From Streptomyces guryensis (lineage in GTDB: Bacteria > Actinomycetota > Actinomycetes > Streptomycetales > Streptomycetaceae), in assembly GCF_021261325.1 (NCBI RefSeq), contig NZ_JAJSBI010000001.1, positions 1 through 64,000 of the forward strand: DNA of 64,000 bases, read 5' to 3'. Below the pieces are notes generated by a model. The model was given only the letters and a program-made list of their open reading frames with translations. It searched no databases and had not been told where the DNA came from. Both the position numbers and the translations under genes were made by a program. Every line of letters starts with the position of its first letter. Positions within the stretch are counted from its first letter, which is position 1. Below, piece after piece: positions 1-9,238 of this stretch.

Positions 1-1
1 C

Positions 2-121
2 ATCGAGATGCACGACGAATGGATCGCTTTCCCCCGCCGCTACCTCCCCGAAGGCAGCATGGACAAGATCTACCCACCTGAAGATCCACCCGACACGGCT
101 ACACCACTACAGGGGACATGA
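2..121 (+). CDS. C-terminal end of a probable IS256-type transposase (partial at left edge)
   Basis: This is an open frame running in from the window edge and ending at TGA 119-121, giving about 39 residues. It contains HDEW, RRYLPEGSM and an acidic, proline-rich tail. The block D-E-W, R-R-Y-L, S-M followed by a short variable tail is the usual ending of mutator/IS256-family transposases as I remember them. Identification rests only on this tail, and no terminal inverted repeat was confirmed after the stop. If correct, the window begins just inside an insertion sequence, which fits the accessory genes that follow. Confidence 0.45.
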   Translation: MEMHDEWIAFPRRYLPEGSMDKIYPPEDPPDTATPLQGT

Positions 122-127
122 CCCGAA

Positions 128-292
128 GTGCAGGAGATCGACGATGCCTGGGCGCAGGAGTCGAAGGAGTTCGAGGGGGAGACGGGCGAGGTACCTCTTC
201 GTCTTCTGTCTCCGCACGACGAAGTCGAGACCGACTACGCGCGGATGGCCTGGAAAGTCGCCACCGCGCTCGCCCGAGAACTTCTCGGCTGA
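128..292 (+). CDS. small hypothetical ORF or gene remnant (54 aa)
   Basis: A GTG-initiated frame in the same register as the upstream fragment, separated from it by a single TGA. It encodes an acidic protein beginning VQEIDDAWAQES and ending in a helix-like MAWKVATALARELLG. It converges on the helicase gene, whose stop lies 6 bp away. I do not recognise it. It could be a small gene, the 3' remnant of a gene cut by the adjacent element, or chance coding in GC-rich DNA. No clear ribosome-binding site was seen. Confidence 0.25.
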   Translation: MQEIDDAWAQESKEFEGETGEVPLRLLSPHDEVETDYARMAWKVATALARELLG

Positions 293-297
293 CCTGG

Positions 298-3200
298 CTA
301 TCCGGCGGCGATGGCGGAATACGTCCAGACATCCGCCGGAAGGTCATGTTCGAGCTCCCACGTGATCGCCATCGGCTTGCTGCCGGTGTGTGTTTTGTAC
401 GTGCCCGGGCCCAGGAACATCCACGGCTCGGACTTGCCGATGGCGTTGGTCTTGTAGCGGCGCAGGAATAGCAGCACGTGGCTGCCCTGCTCGGCGTGGT
501 GCTGATAGCGCAGCCCGATTCGGGAGTTTGCGGGAGTGTTGCCCTGCGACTCCCAGTGGAAGCGAGTGGGGGTGATCGCGTAGTCCTTGTAGCGGACGCT
601 GGGGGAGAAGTCCTTTTCGTTCTTCTCCAGTGTGATCAGTAGGGCGTCAGTCTTGATCTCCTCTGCCCAAGCCGCTCCTTGGGAGAAGACCCCCGGCATT
701 TGCCCGCCGAGTCGCGCTACGCCGAGCGCCGAGAGGACCTCGGAGCGGTTGTAAGCACTGTGGATCTTCAGGGGGAGGTGGCTGAGCGGGCCCTCCATGG
801 GGATGGGGTAGTGGTCGGTTCGATCGAGGACGTATGTCAGGACCTGCTGGAGCTCATCGCGGAGCAGGTGTTGGACACGAAGGGATTCGAGGCCATCTCG
901 GTAGCTGGTGAAGCCGCCGGCCTTGTCCCACAGGTTGAAGAAGAGCATGCGGGCGTATGCCTGCTCGGTCGGGGAGAGGGAGTCGTAGTCCGGGGCGCCG
1001 TCCGCTAGGAGGCGGAGGTATGTGTCGGCTCGGTCCTGGTCGTCCACGTGCAGGAAGGCGTGGACGCGCTTGAGGAGGTCCTCCTCGCCCGGCAGAGGGG
1101 CTTCCTTGATGACCCCCGCCTTACGCAGGACTTTGGTCCAGGAGTTGTCGCTCTTGTAGAGCTCCTTGATGTCCCGCCTGCTTTCGCGCAGGTAGGCGTC
1201 CAACTTGGGCGTGCTGTAGTCCCGGACCTCTTTCGCCAACGTGTTGATGGTGGCGTTGAGTTGGGTGCGGATGTTGTCGAGGACGAGCTCCTTCGACTTG
1301 CCCTCCAGGATGATCTGGCAGCCAGAGGGCAACTGCGGGAAGTCGCGTTCGATGCTGTCGACCAGGCGGTTGCGGGACAAGTTCGTCAGTGCCCGGAACT
1401 GCTCCTCGAACCGGAACTCCGCCCGGTGCTGGCCGATGAAGTCCAGCACTGTCAGCACCGGCTTGTTCGGCGTACGGCGCAGACCACGGCCCAGCTGTTG
1501 CAGGAAGACGGTCGCGCTGTTCGTGGGGCGTAGGAGAAGCAGGGTATCGACGTCGGGGATGTCCAGGCCCTCGTTGAACAGGTCGACGGAGAAGATGACT
1601 TGGATCTTGCCGTTCTTGAGGTCATCCAGCGTCCGATCCCGCTCCGCGGGAGACGAGTCGCTGTCGAGAGCCGCGGCCCGGAGTCCCACCTTGTTGAATT
1701 GCTTCGCCATGAAGTGGGCGTGCTTCTTGGTTACACAGAAGCCCAGGGCGCGCATGGCCGCGGGGTTGGAGATCTTGTCCTTGACCTGCTTGAGGACGAT
1801 GAGAGCCTGTCCGTCGTCGGCCGTGTAGACGTTGCCGAGTTCGTCTCTGTCGTAGTTGCCCGATCGCCACTTCAGCCGGGTCAGATCTGTACCGTCCGGG
1901 ATTCCGAAGTAGTGGAAGGGGCACAGCAGATCGGCCTCCAGGGCCTCCCACAGCCGCATTTCGGCGGCGATCCGGCCCCTGAAGAACTCGTCCTGCACAT
2001 TCAGCCCGTCCATCCTCTCGGGCGTCGCGGTGAGGCCGAGCAGTTCGGTCGGCTTGAAGTGTTGGAGTACGCGGCGGTACGTGCTCGCCGTGGCGTGATG
2101 GAACTCGTCGATGACGATGACGTCGAAGTGGCCTGGATCGAGCTGTTCCAGCCGCTGGAGATTGAGGGACTGGACGCTGGCGAAGACGTGGGTCCAATCG
2201 CGGGGTTCCTGGCCGTTGTGGAGCAGTTCACCGAACGAGGCGTCGGCGAGCACCTCTTGGTAGGTGCGTAGGGACTGCCGCAGGATCTCCTTGCGGTGGG
2301 CTACGAAGAGCAGACGAGGACGTTCTCCACCGAGCCCGTCGCGCATGGCGCGGTAGTCCAAGGCGGCCATGACGGTCTTGCCTGTGCCAGTGGCGGCGAC
2401 CAAAAGGTTTTCGTGGTGCCCGCGGATCTCGCGCTCGACCCGGAGACGCTCCAACATGTCCCGCTGGTGCGGGAAAGGCTGCACTTCGAGGCCGGAGAGG
2501 TTGATCTTGAGGTCGTCGCCCAGCCCCTTGCCCCCCGCTCGGGCCAGTGCATCGGCGAGGCGCTCGCCGTCCTCGTCGGGGTCGTAGGACTCGAAGGCGG
2601 GATCATCCCAGTACGCGTCGAAGGTCGCCTCGAACTTGTCGAGCACTCGGGGCGTGGCGACCGATGACAGCCGTACGTTCCACTCCAGACCGTCGAGGAG
2701 TGCGGCCTTGGACAGGTTGGAGCTGCCCACGTACGCCGTGTTGAAGCCGGTATCGCGGCGGAACAGCCAAGCCTTTGCGTGTAGACGCGTGGACCTGATC
2801 TCGTAGTTGACCTTCACTTCGGCGCCGAACTCGCGGACCAGGCGGTCCAAGGCATGTCTGTCGGTGGCACCGATGTATGTCGTCGTGATGATCCGGATCG
2901 GGACGTCCCGTTTCTTGGCCGCGCGGAGTGATTCCTCAAGGACCCGTATCCCGTGCCATTTCACGAACGCGCACAGCAGGTCGATGTGATCGGCCGTGGC
3001 CAGCTCCGCCCGCAGCTCGGCTCCCAGGTTGGGGTCGTCCGGGGCATTGGTGATCAGCGCGGTCTCGGAGAGGGGAGTCAGCGGACGGATCGCGTAGACA
3101 CCAGGGGCTTCTTGCTCGGCGAGGGCGAGCAGCTGGCGGGGGCCGTCCGCGATGGAGTGCGTCTCGTCTTCTGCGTCCGGCGCGCTAGCGGCGAGCGACT

Positions 3201-3438
3201 CCATGATCTGGTTGGCGACGGCGACCTGCTTATTGTGCGGCAGTTGAGCCAGCCGCCGCCCGACAGCTTCGCCGATATGCCGAGCCAGCACGTGCGGTGT
3301 GGACTCTGCACTGACTTCCGCATCGATGGCCTTCCAGCCAGCGGCTTCCAGTCCCTCGATCTGATCCAGCAGGTCCTGAGTGACCAGCTTCTCGTAGACA
3401 CCCGCGACAGGCTGTGTCAAGTCCCCCGATTCCGCCAC
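298..3438 (-). CDS. PLD-like nuclease / DEAD-type helicase fusion with DUF3427-type C-terminus
   Basis: A 1046-residue cytoplasmic protein. Residues about 125-260 are a phospholipase-D-like nuclease module with LHAKAW (H220, K222) and YVGSSNLS. Residues about 320-700 are an SF2 helicase: Walker A AATGTGKT at about 348-355, Walker B DEFH at 444-447, LTATPERM at about 469, and QQLGRGLRR as motif VI. The long C-terminus, with the TPTRFHWESQ and ITWELEHDLP regions, looks like a DUF3427 module. Proteins of this build resemble restriction or defence helicases and are often strain-specific. It is a single-gene unit next to a probable transposase tail, so an acquired defence or DNA-processing role is plausible but inferred. 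The start follows a weak leader; another Met lies well downstream and would remove conserved sequence. Confidence 0.85.
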   Translation of the reverse strand: MAESGDLTQPVAGVYEKLVTQDLLDQIEGLEAAGWKAIDAEVSAESTPHVLARHIGEAVGRRLAQLPHNKQVAVANQIMESLAASAPDAEDETHSIADGPRQLLALAEQEAPGVYAIRPLTPLSETALITNAPDDPNLGAELRAELATADHIDLLCAFVKWHGIRVLEESLRAAKKRDVPIRIITTTYIGATDRHALDRLVREFGAEVKVNYEIRSTRLHAKAWLFRRDTGFNTAYVGSSNLSKAALLDGLEWNVRLSSVATPRVLDKFEATFDAYWDDPAFESYDPDEDGERLADALARAGGKGLGDDLKINLSGLEVQPFPHQRDMLERLRVEREIRGHHENLLVAATGTGKTVMAALDYRAMRDGLGGERPRLLFVAHRKEILRQSLRTYQEVLADASFGELLHNGQEPRDWTHVFASVQSLNLQRLEQLDPGHFDVIVIDEFHHATASTYRRVLQHFKPTELLGLTATPERMDGLNVQDEFFRGRIAAEMRLWEALEADLLCPFHYFGIPDGTDLTRLKWRSGNYDRDELGNVYTADDGQALIVLKQVKDKISNPAAMRALGFCVTKKHAHFMAKQFNKVGLRAAALDSDSSPAERDRTLDDLKNGKIQVIFSVDLFNEGLDIPDVDTLLLLRPTNSATVFLQQLGRGLRRTPNKPVLTVLDFIGQHRAEFRFEEQFRALTNLSRNRLVDSIERDFPQLPSGCQIILEGKSKELVLDNIRTQLNATINTLAKEVRDYSTPKLDAYLRESRRDIKELYKSDNSWTKVLRKAGVIKEAPLPGEEDLLKRVHAFLHVDDQDRADTYLRLLADGAPDYDSLSPTEQAYARMLFFNLWDKAGGFTSYRDGLESLRVQHLLRDELQQVLTYVLDRTDHYPIPMEGPLSHLPLKIHSAYNRSEVLSALGVARLGGQMPGVFSQGAAWAEEIKTDALLITLEKNEKDFSPSVRYKDYAITPTRFHWESQGNTPANSRIGLRYQHHAEQGSHVLLFLRRYKTNAIGKSEPWMFLGPGTYKTHTGSKPMAITWELEHDLPADVWTYSAIAAG

Positions 3439-3617
3439 GACTGCTCCCTAGATCCCTCGTGCCGATATGGATCTGTTCTAACAGCAGTCACTGACAATCG
3501 AAGGTCCCCCGCTGAAAAGTGATCGCTTTCAGACAGACAATTCTGGGATGGGACGCGCTGGCCTGAGCCGTGGGGGAGCTCTTCTGTACATGCGTCATGG
3601 CGGAAGTGCGGAGCCGA
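3439..3617. other. intergenic spacer
   Basis: This carries the upstream region of the PLD-helicase gene and the 3' side of the small ABM-like gene. It is less GC-rich than its surroundings. I see no convincing hairpin, repeat or short gene in it. Confidence 0.4.
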
Positions 3618-3893
3618 CTACGTACGACGCATGACCTGGTACTTCGTCTCTGAACTCGGCCCCGGGTGAGGGACGTCGTGCCAGCCGATCTCCTTCGCCC
3701 GCTCCATGATTGCTTCGCGGGCGGCTGAGGCGGCTGTTTCGTCTTCGAAGAATGCGATGGACAGTCCGTTGCCCGTGGCCGGGTCGACGAGGTGGTACGC
3801 GCCATGGACTCCAGGAACGCCAGCTGCTGCTTCCAGCACCCAGTCCCGATCGTCGTCGGGCATCGGCTCCCATACGGCTACTCGCGCGATCAT
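3618..3893 (-). CDS. small ABM-like (dimeric alpha/beta barrel) protein
   Basis: A 91-residue protein starting MIARVAVWEPMPDDDRDW. It alternates predicted strand-helix-strand and has the segment GAYHLVDPATGNGLSIAFF followed by a helix ETAASAAREAIMERA. That is the size and layout of the antibiotic-biosynthesis-monooxygenase-like ferredoxin fold, whose members dimerise. No signal peptide is present. The family covers small-molecule oxidases and proteins of unknown function, so no substrate can be assigned. It stands alone, in the same orientation as the flanking genes. Confidence 0.6.
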   Translation of the reverse strand: MIARVAVWEPMPDDDRDWVLEAAAGVPGVHGAYHLVDPATGNGLSIAFFEDETAASAAREAIMERAKEIGWHDVPHPGPSSETKYQVMRRT

Positions 3894-3971
3894 CGCTTCC
3901 TCCCGTGATGTGTTGGTGCCCTCGGCGTGCCAATCACGCGTGACCAGCTCACGACTACGGCCCAGAAACGA

Positions 3972-4982
3972 TCAAGCGCCGTGGCACTCCCCATAACCCC
4001 GCCCCGACCCACACCAACACCCAGCCCCACGCTGCGGCGGCCACTCCACAGCCCGCCCCCGGGCCGCCAGCGTCGTCGCGTACTGCGGCAACAACTCCGC
4101 CTCCCCCGGCGAAGCCATCTCCGAGGCCGCGAAGGCCTCGTACGACGGCACCGTCCCCGTCACGATCCCCAGGTTCGGCGTGCCGGAGGCAGCCAGTTCC
4201 CGCAGGGACCCCTCTATCGTCGCCAGGTGCTCCTCATGCGACGGGTACTCGGCCGCCAGAGCCGGATACGCCTCCACCAGCTCCGTCAGTTCGCCTGCCG
4301 GCCAGTGCAGGACCGCCACCGGGAAGGGGCGGGACAGAGCCTCCCGATATGTCCCCAATTCCGCCCGCAGGCGCGAGATCTCCGCCGCCAGTTCCGCCGG
4401 GTTGTCCGACCCCAGGGACCACACCCGCTTCGGGTCGTGGAGCTCGTCCAAGGAGACCGGAGATGAGTGGAGGAGGTCCGCGACCGTGTCCCACTCGTCG
4501 TGGGCGACGCCCAGCATGCGGCGTACGCGGTGGCGGCCGAACAGCAACGGATGCGTCGAGTACGGCGGCTCCTCCACGCCGGTCAGGAGCACACGTGCCC
4601 CCTCCGTGAACGTCTCCTGGGCCGCCTCCAGCTCGTCGTGGGCCTCCAGGGACTCCGCCACGATCACCCAGGGGGCCGGGTCGCGGGGGGACGCCGTCCG
4701 GACGCCGTCGATGATCGCTCGGGCCTCGGCCTCGTGGCCGTACTCCCAGAGGTTGGAGGCCTTGAGGGCGCGTACCAGGTACGGGTTCTCCAGGGCCGCC
4801 TGGGACGACAACAGGCGGTCGTAGAGCGTGGTCGCGGCGGGGCGGTCGCCGGACAGTTCGAGGTGGGCCGCGGCCTGGATGAGCAGGGCCTCGGCGTCCT
4901 CGGGATACAGGCCGGCGGTCCGCTCCAGGCGAGCCGCTTCGGCGGTGTGGTCGACGTTCTCGGCAGGCGTGTCGGGGCGCAT
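3972..4982 (-). CDS. TPR-like protein with C-terminal SEC-C metal-binding motif
   Basis: A 336-residue cytoplasmic protein. The N-terminal half is rich in helical pairs reading like tetratricopeptide units (LYPEDAEALLIQAAAHLEL; DRPAATTLYDRLLSS). The extreme C-terminus is CWCGSGRGYGECHG, a CxC...C-H SEC-C zinc ligand set like that on SecA and many stand-alone proteins. The ATG at 4982 was chosen over a TTG seven codons upstream. The role is unknown; TPR plus SEC-C suggests a protein-binding adaptor. Confidence 0.75.
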   Translation of the reverse strand: MRPDTPAENVDHTAEAARLERTAGLYPEDAEALLIQAAAHLELSGDRPAATTLYDRLLSSQAALENPYLVRALKASNLWEYGHEAEARAIIDGVRTASPRDPAPWVIVAESLEAHDELEAAQETFTEGARVLLTGVEEPPYSTHPLLFGRHRVRRMLGVAHDEWDTVADLLHSSPVSLDELHDPKRVWSLGSDNPAELAAEISRLRAELGTYREALSRPFPVAVLHWPAGELTELVEAYPALAAEYPSHEEHLATIEGSLRELAASGTPNLGIVTGTVPSYEAFAASEMASPGEAELLPQYATTLAARGRAVEWPPQRGAGCWCGSGRGYGECHGA

Positions 4983-5301
4983 GAGGGAAACCGTACTGCC
5001 CAACAGCGGCTAAGAAGAGGTATGTGCTGGTCAAAGCGTGGGGATCGGATCAGGGCGTCTCCCCTGCGTGGGGCTGACCGGGTTCACCTGTCGGTGTTAC
5101 CTCTCGACTTTTGCTGCGGCCGAGGAGTCTCGCGCCTCAGGAACCTTTGCGGTATTGCAAGACGGGAGCAACTGATCGATCAAGGGCGGTCAATGATCGG
5201 GTCAATATCAAACGTAGCGGAACACCATAACGGCATGGACGGGGCAAAAGGGAACCGGATGCTTGTGAGACTCTTCTCGGCTGACCACCGGGGGGAGACA
5301 C
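4983..5301. other. intergenic region upstream of the type VII module
   Basis: 319 bp between divergent genes. It must hold promoters for both the SEC-C gene and the WXG100 gene. It contains a TGATCGATCAAG stretch followed by GGTCAATGATCGGGTCAATATC, an AT-richer patch with repeated TCAAT/GATC elements that could be a promoter or operator. A purine-rich ribosome-binding site, GGGGGGAGA, precedes the ATG at 5302. Confidence 0.35.
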
Positions 5302-5598
5302 ATGCCGGGCGAGTTGAAGGTCCACTTCGAGACCTTGGCTGAGGCCACCGAGGAGCTCGACTCCGTAGCCAAGGCGTTGGAGGAGCATCTCGCGGAGCTG
5401 GACCGGGCCGTGAGCCGGATAGCGGAGAGCTGGGAAGGCGACGCACACGAGGCGTTCCACGGCTATTACCAGCAGTGGTCTTCGGCCTCGCGCAGTCTGC
5501 ACCGCACGGTCCGCACGCTGCACAAGTCCCTGCGCACCGCACACGGCAACTATTCGGCGGCCAGGGCTGCCAACCTGAGGATGTGGGGGCGCCGATGA
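5302..5598 (+). CDS. WXG100 family type VII secretion target
   Basis: A 98-residue all-helical protein with the diagnostic W-E-G turn ([15 protein letters not shown]) between two long amphipathic helices, exactly the EsxA/WXG100 length and layout. Such proteins are exported by the ESX/type VII system, usually paired with a partner. The gene overlaps the next one by an ATGA stop-start, so the two are translationally coupled and likely form the exported pair. No type VII core genes (EccC etc.) are in the window. Confidence 0.9.
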   Translation: MPGELKVHFETLAEATEELDSVAKALEEHLAELDRAVSRIAESWEGDAHEAFHGYYQQWSSASRSLHRTVRTLHKSLRTAHGNYSAARAANLRMWGRR

Positions 5599-7016
5599 GC
5601 GCGTCCGGATCCGGCGGGAAGCCGATCGGTCTGTATCCCGAGGACCTGCACCGCGTGGCGCTGAGGTTCGCCAAGGGACAGGACCGTCTCGATCGCATCG
5701 CCGACACGCTCAACACCGCGCTTCAGAACGCGGCCGGCATGGCGGGCAACGACGACTACGGGAAGAAGTTCGGCGCGAAGTACGACCCCGCTGCGAGGGC
5801 CCTTTTCCGTACGCTCGCTGCGGCCGGGCGGGCGATCGGCCAACACTCGACGGGTTTGGTGACCACCGCCAACAACTACCTCAAGGCTGACCACCACTCC
5901 AACGTCAAGGCGGCGGTGGGCGGACCGGAGCGGTATCCGGTGCCACCGGTGTTCGCTGACGTGTCGTACCCCGAGCCAGGCTCGGCGATCGGGCCGGGCG
6001 ACAGCGACGTCCCCGGCGCGATCGCGAAGTACTGGCCCAACGGCCACCAGGACAAGCTGCGCGCAGCGGCGGACGCCTACCGCGCGGCGGCCACCGCGAT
6101 CGAGGACCTGGGCCAGGATCTGCATCAGCAGGTGCGCACGATCACCGACAACAACAATGACGACTCGGTTGATGCCATGGCCGAGTTCTGGGGGCAGATC
6201 TGGAAGGGTGGCCAGCGCGCGGACAAGGCGCCGTTGTCCGCGGTGAAGCACGCCTGCGACGAACTGGCCAAAGCCTGTGAGTCCTTCGCCCACGCCATCG
6301 ACGAAGCGCACAGCAAGACTGAGTCGAAGCTGGCCGAGGCAGGCATAGCCATCGGGCTCACCAGTGTGGTCGGACTCCTGCTCACCCCGTTCACCGGCGG
6401 TGGCTCGGATGCAGGAGCGGCGGCCCTGGACGGCGCGGAGGCCGGCGCCATTCTCGGCGATGTCGCCGTCACTCTTGACGCGTCTGTCACTGCGATCAGC
6501 ACCGACATGATCGCCGACCTGGAGGTCTACCTCGAAGCCGCCGCAGAGAGCGCCCCTGAGCTGGAAACGGTCGATGCCGAGACCACCGAGGTCAGCCAGG
6601 TCCTTGAACGTGAACTCGCCGAAACCGAAGCCCGGGAGCCCGCTGGGGTCGGCGGCCGAGGAGGAGGGGGAAGTGAACCGCCAAAGACCGGTGGAGGCGA
6701 CGAGCCACCTTCCGAGGAACCCACGCCCGAAGAACAGGCGCGGTTTTCGGAGGCTGCCGAAGAGACACCGGAGCCCATACCCGAGGGCTGGGAACCGCGT
6801 GTTGCCGACAACGGCAAGGGGGTTGTGTTCCAGCGCCCGGGAGCTGAGGGAAACGCAGACATGATCAGGGTCATGGACCCGACACCCCGGTATCCGAACG
6901 GATATATTCGCGCCTATAATGAATATGGTCAACCTGTGGACGCGGCAGGAAAGCCTGGATCAAAGGCTGCCACCCACATTCCGACCGGATCGTCTTGGAG
7001 TTGGTGGCCGAAGTGA
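5595..7016 (+). CDS. type VII polymorphic toxin with WXG-like N-terminus
   Basis: A 473-residue effector. Residues 1-100 start [19 protein letters not shown] and are helical. Residues about 110-270 contain a second helical WXG/PPE-like segment with a hydrophobic stretch, [17 protein letters not shown]. An acidic, proline-rich linker (about 350-400) leads to a short C-terminal domain of about 75 residues ending [18 protein letters not shown] and [14 protein letters not shown]. The variable tip after a linker, with an immunity-like gene immediately downstream, is the polymorphic-toxin layout. The tip has the conserved R/H/basic pattern I associate with small secreted RNase-type toxins, but the exact family is uncertain. 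Base composition drops sharply in the tip, suggesting an exchanged module. Confidence 0.75.
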   Translation: MSASGSGGKPIGLYPEDLHRVALRFAKGQDRLDRIADTLNTALQNAAGMAGNDDYGKKFGAKYDPAARALFRTLAAAGRAIGQHSTGLVTTANNYLKADHHSNVKAAVGGPERYPVPPVFADVSYPEPGSAIGPGDSDVPGAIAKYWPNGHQDKLRAAADAYRAAATAIEDLGQDLHQQVRTITDNNNDDSVDAMAEFWGQIWKGGQRADKAPLSAVKHACDELAKACESFAHAIDEAHSKTESKLAEAGIAIGLTSVVGLLLTPFTGGGSDAGAAALDGAEAGAILGDVAVTLDASVTAISTDMIADLEVYLEAAAESAPELETVDAETTEVSQVLERELAETEAREPAGVGGRGGGGSEPPKTGGGDEPPSEEPTPEEQARFSEAAEETPEPIPEGWEPRVADNGKGVVFQRPGAEGNADMIRVMDPTPRYPNGYIRAYNEYGQPVDAAGKPGSKAATHIPTGSSWSWWPK

Positions 7017-7426
7017 GCGATATGGAATTGATTGAGATCGCTGATTACTGGGATCTTCCGGTGGAGGGTTCTGAGGTGACGCGAGTGAGTTTCGACTGGG
7101 CGGTCTCCTTGCTCATCGGATCCCCTGAATCAACATTCGAGGTACGAATCGAGGACGGTATCAGGCTGGATACTCCCGAGCACGGCAGCTTGACGATCGA
7201 CCCCGAAGGGGACCCGCAGCAACTGGCCGCAGCCCTTGTGCTGTTGCGTCAGCCTGTTGCCTACGTGCGTGCACTAAAGAATGGGGAGCTCAACATCGGC
7301 CTGGACAATGGCTCGACTCTCCGGGTGTCAGCATCTGATGAATATGAGCCTTGGGAGATCACGGAACCGCGCGGTACGCGCATTGTCTCCACCCCGGGTG
7401 GAAGCCTTGCCATTTGGCGAAGCTGA
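7013..7426 (+). CDS. putative immunity protein for the adjacent toxin (DUF6188-like)
   Basis: A 137-residue acidic, beta-rich protein without signal peptide, reading [20 protein letters not shown] from the internal Met. The W-D-L-P-V-x-G start and the [14 protein letters not shown] segment resemble the DUF6188 family of small proteins often found behind toxins (recalled from memory). The GTG at 7013 overlaps the toxin TGA in a GTGA stop-start; a TTG at 6995 is also possible. Tight coupling, acidity and low GC like the toxin tip all support an immunity role. The function is inferred from position. Confidence 0.6.
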   Translation: MSDMELIEIADYWDLPVEGSEVTRVSFDWAVSLLIGSPESTFEVRIEDGIRLDTPEHGSLTIDPEGDPQQLAAALVLLRQPVAYVRALKNGELNIGLDNGSTLRVSASDEYEPWEITEPRGTRIVSTPGGSLAIWRS

Positions 7427-7982
7427 GAAATCCCACGGGACGAAACCACCCCTCAGTTGCTGGCGCAAACGGGGTCTGTTTTATTGGGGCGCTCGCACGT
7501 TCGTCGCACTCTTTCTGTTGCTGATGACAGTCATGATATTTGCCATGGCCATTGGAATAACTGTCGGCATCATCGAGGCGGGCGCTCCTCCTTGGGTCAT
7601 CATTCCTCTGGTGGTGTTGGTTAGCGTGTCGAGCGCCTTCATGAATGCCCGATCGGCGATTCGGAAGCGGCGTGGGCAGGAAAATGTTGGCGACCATGAG
7701 CCCCGCCCTGAAAGTGCCCGCAAGAGCGAGATGCGAACACGCGGACGGCGCATGGCTGGTAGCGCTGGAGCGCTTGGCTATGGCCTGAGTGCGCTGGGCG
7801 GCATAGGCGCGTTCTTTGTCGTTATTAGCGTGCCGATCGCGGTGGGTGTATTCCCGGTGATCCTCTCGTACTGGTTGAAGCCATTTGCGCCCGGAGAACT
7901 CCGCGCCCGACGCAAGATTGCACGCTGGCTCACGCTCCATGGTCGAGAGGATGAGATCTGGGCTGGTTGGAAGATGTCTTGA
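7398..7982 (+). CDS. small multi-pass membrane protein of the toxin module
   Basis: About 194 residues from a GTG at 7398, which overlaps the immunity gene by 29 bp; the true start may be slightly downstream. There are two hydrophobic hairpins: FVALFLLLMTVMIFAMAIGI with WVIIPLVVLVSVSS, and, after a charged loop, LGGIGAFFVVISVPIAVGVF. A basic C-terminus RARRKIARWLTLHG follows. No enzyme motif is seen. It could be a second immunity factor (membrane-acting) or an accessory of the module. Its codon use is less GC-biased than the genes beyond 8 kb. Confidence 0.55.
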   Translation: MEALPFGEAEKSHGTKPPLSCWRKRGLFYWGARTFVALFLLLMTVMIFAMAIGITVGIIEAGAPPWVIIPLVVLVSVSSAFMNARSAIRKRRGQENVGDHEPRPESARKSEMRTRGRRMAGSAGALGYGLSALGGIGAFFVVISVPIAVGVFPVILSYWLKPFAPGELRARRKIARWLTLHGREDEIWAGWKMS

Positions 7983-8045
7983 GTCGCCACGAGAGCATGC
8001 AGGCGGGAACTGGAGGTCGGTGTCCGCAACGCCGTGAACGTCGAG

Positions 8046-9191
8046 TCACCTCGCCCCTCCCACAGCCACCCCCATAACCCCCACCCCCGCCAACACAATC
8101 CCCGCCCCCGCATACAGCGGAGCCGCATAACCGAACCCCGCGCTGATGGCCAAGCCCCCCAGCCAAGCCCCCAACGCATTCCCGACATTGGACGCCGATA
8201 CGTTCGCGCTCGCCGCCAGTGGGACTCCTTGGGCGTGGTCCGTCACCCGGGTGATCATGCCGGGGACCTGGGCGAAGCCGAACACACCCGTCAGGAACAC
8301 CAGGATCACGGCGGCTGTCGGGCTGCTCGCCAGCAGGCCGAACACGGCCAGCGTGGCACCGAGCGCGGCCAGGGAGATGATCAACGTGAGGTCGCGGTTG
8401 TGGTCCGCGGCGCGGCCGCCCGCCAGGTTGCCGAGGACCAGGCCGCTGCCGTAGACGACCAGCAGCCAGGCCACGTCCGTGGTCGAGAAGCCGGTGACCT
8501 CGGTGAAGGTGTAGGCGAGGTAGCTGAAGGCGCCGAACATGCCGCCGTAGCCCAGGGCGGTCGCGGTGAGGGTCAGCCAGACCTGGCGGGAGCGCATCGC
8601 CCGTAGCTGCCCTGTCAGGGCGCCCCCGGACCCGGCCGCCTTCCCCGCCCACCCCGGCACCAGCACCGCGATGGCGATCGCCGCCACCGCCCCGATCCCC
8701 GTGATCGCCCAGAACGTCACGCGCCAGCCCCAGCGTTCGCCGACCAGCGCGCCGAACGGGACCCCCAGCACGTTCGCCACCGTCAGGCCCGCGAACATCA
8801 CCGCCACCGCCCGCGACGCACGTTCCGGTGGGACCAGACGGCGGGCGACGAGGGAGCCGATGCCGAAGAACGAGCCGTGGCACAGGGCGGCCACGATGCG
8901 GCCGAGCAGCATCACCGGGTAGTTCGGGGCGAGGGCTGAGAGGAGGTTGCCGAGGACGAACAGAACGACCAGGCCGGTGAGGACCGGCTTGCGGGGCAGC
9001 CCCGCCGTCGCGGCTGTCAGCGCTATCGCGCCCACCGCGACGGTCAGGGCGTAACCGGAGATCAGCCAGCCCGCCGCGGCCTCCGACACGTCGAGGCTCC
9101 GGCCCACCTGTGGCAGAAGCCCCGCGATCACGAACTCCGTCAGGCCGATCCCGAAACCGCCGAGCGCCAGTGCCACCAGCCCGGCCGGCAT
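8046..9191 (-). CDS. MFS transporter, DHA1/AraJ-like
   Basis: A 381-residue inner-membrane transporter with about 12 hydrophobic helices. It starts MPAGLVALALGGFGIGLTEF, the standard first helix of the AraJ/sugar-efflux-like DHA1 group, and has the loop 2-3 region ATAGLPRKPVL in place of a strong motif A. These carriers export drugs or small sugars by proton antiport. It lies 47 bp after the GH30 galactanase gene in the same direction, so the two may be cotranscribed. The ATG at 9191 was chosen because it precedes the first conserved helix; the much longer frame extending upstream is a shadow of other genes. Confidence 0.85.
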   Translation of the reverse strand: MPAGLVALALGGFGIGLTEFVIAGLLPQVGRSLDVSEAAAGWLISGYALTVAVGAIALTAATAGLPRKPVLTGLVVLFVLGNLLSALAPNYPVMLLGRIVAALCHGSFFGIGSLVARRLVPPERASRAVAVMFAGLTVANVLGVPFGALVGERWGWRVTFWAITGIGAVAAIAIAVLVPGWAGKAAGSGGALTGQLRAMRSRQVWLTLTATALGYGGMFGAFSYLAYTFTEVTGFSTTDVAWLLVVYGSGLVLGNLAGGRAADHNRDLTLIISLAALGATLAVFGLLASSPTAAVILVFLTGVFGFAQVPGMITRVTDHAQGVPLAASANVSASNVGNALGAWLGGLAISAGFGYAAPLYAGAGIVLAGVGVMGVAVGGAR

Positions 9192-9238
9192 CCTCGTGGA
9201 AGGCGGGGAGGGCGTGGGAAACAAGGACGGCGAGGACG

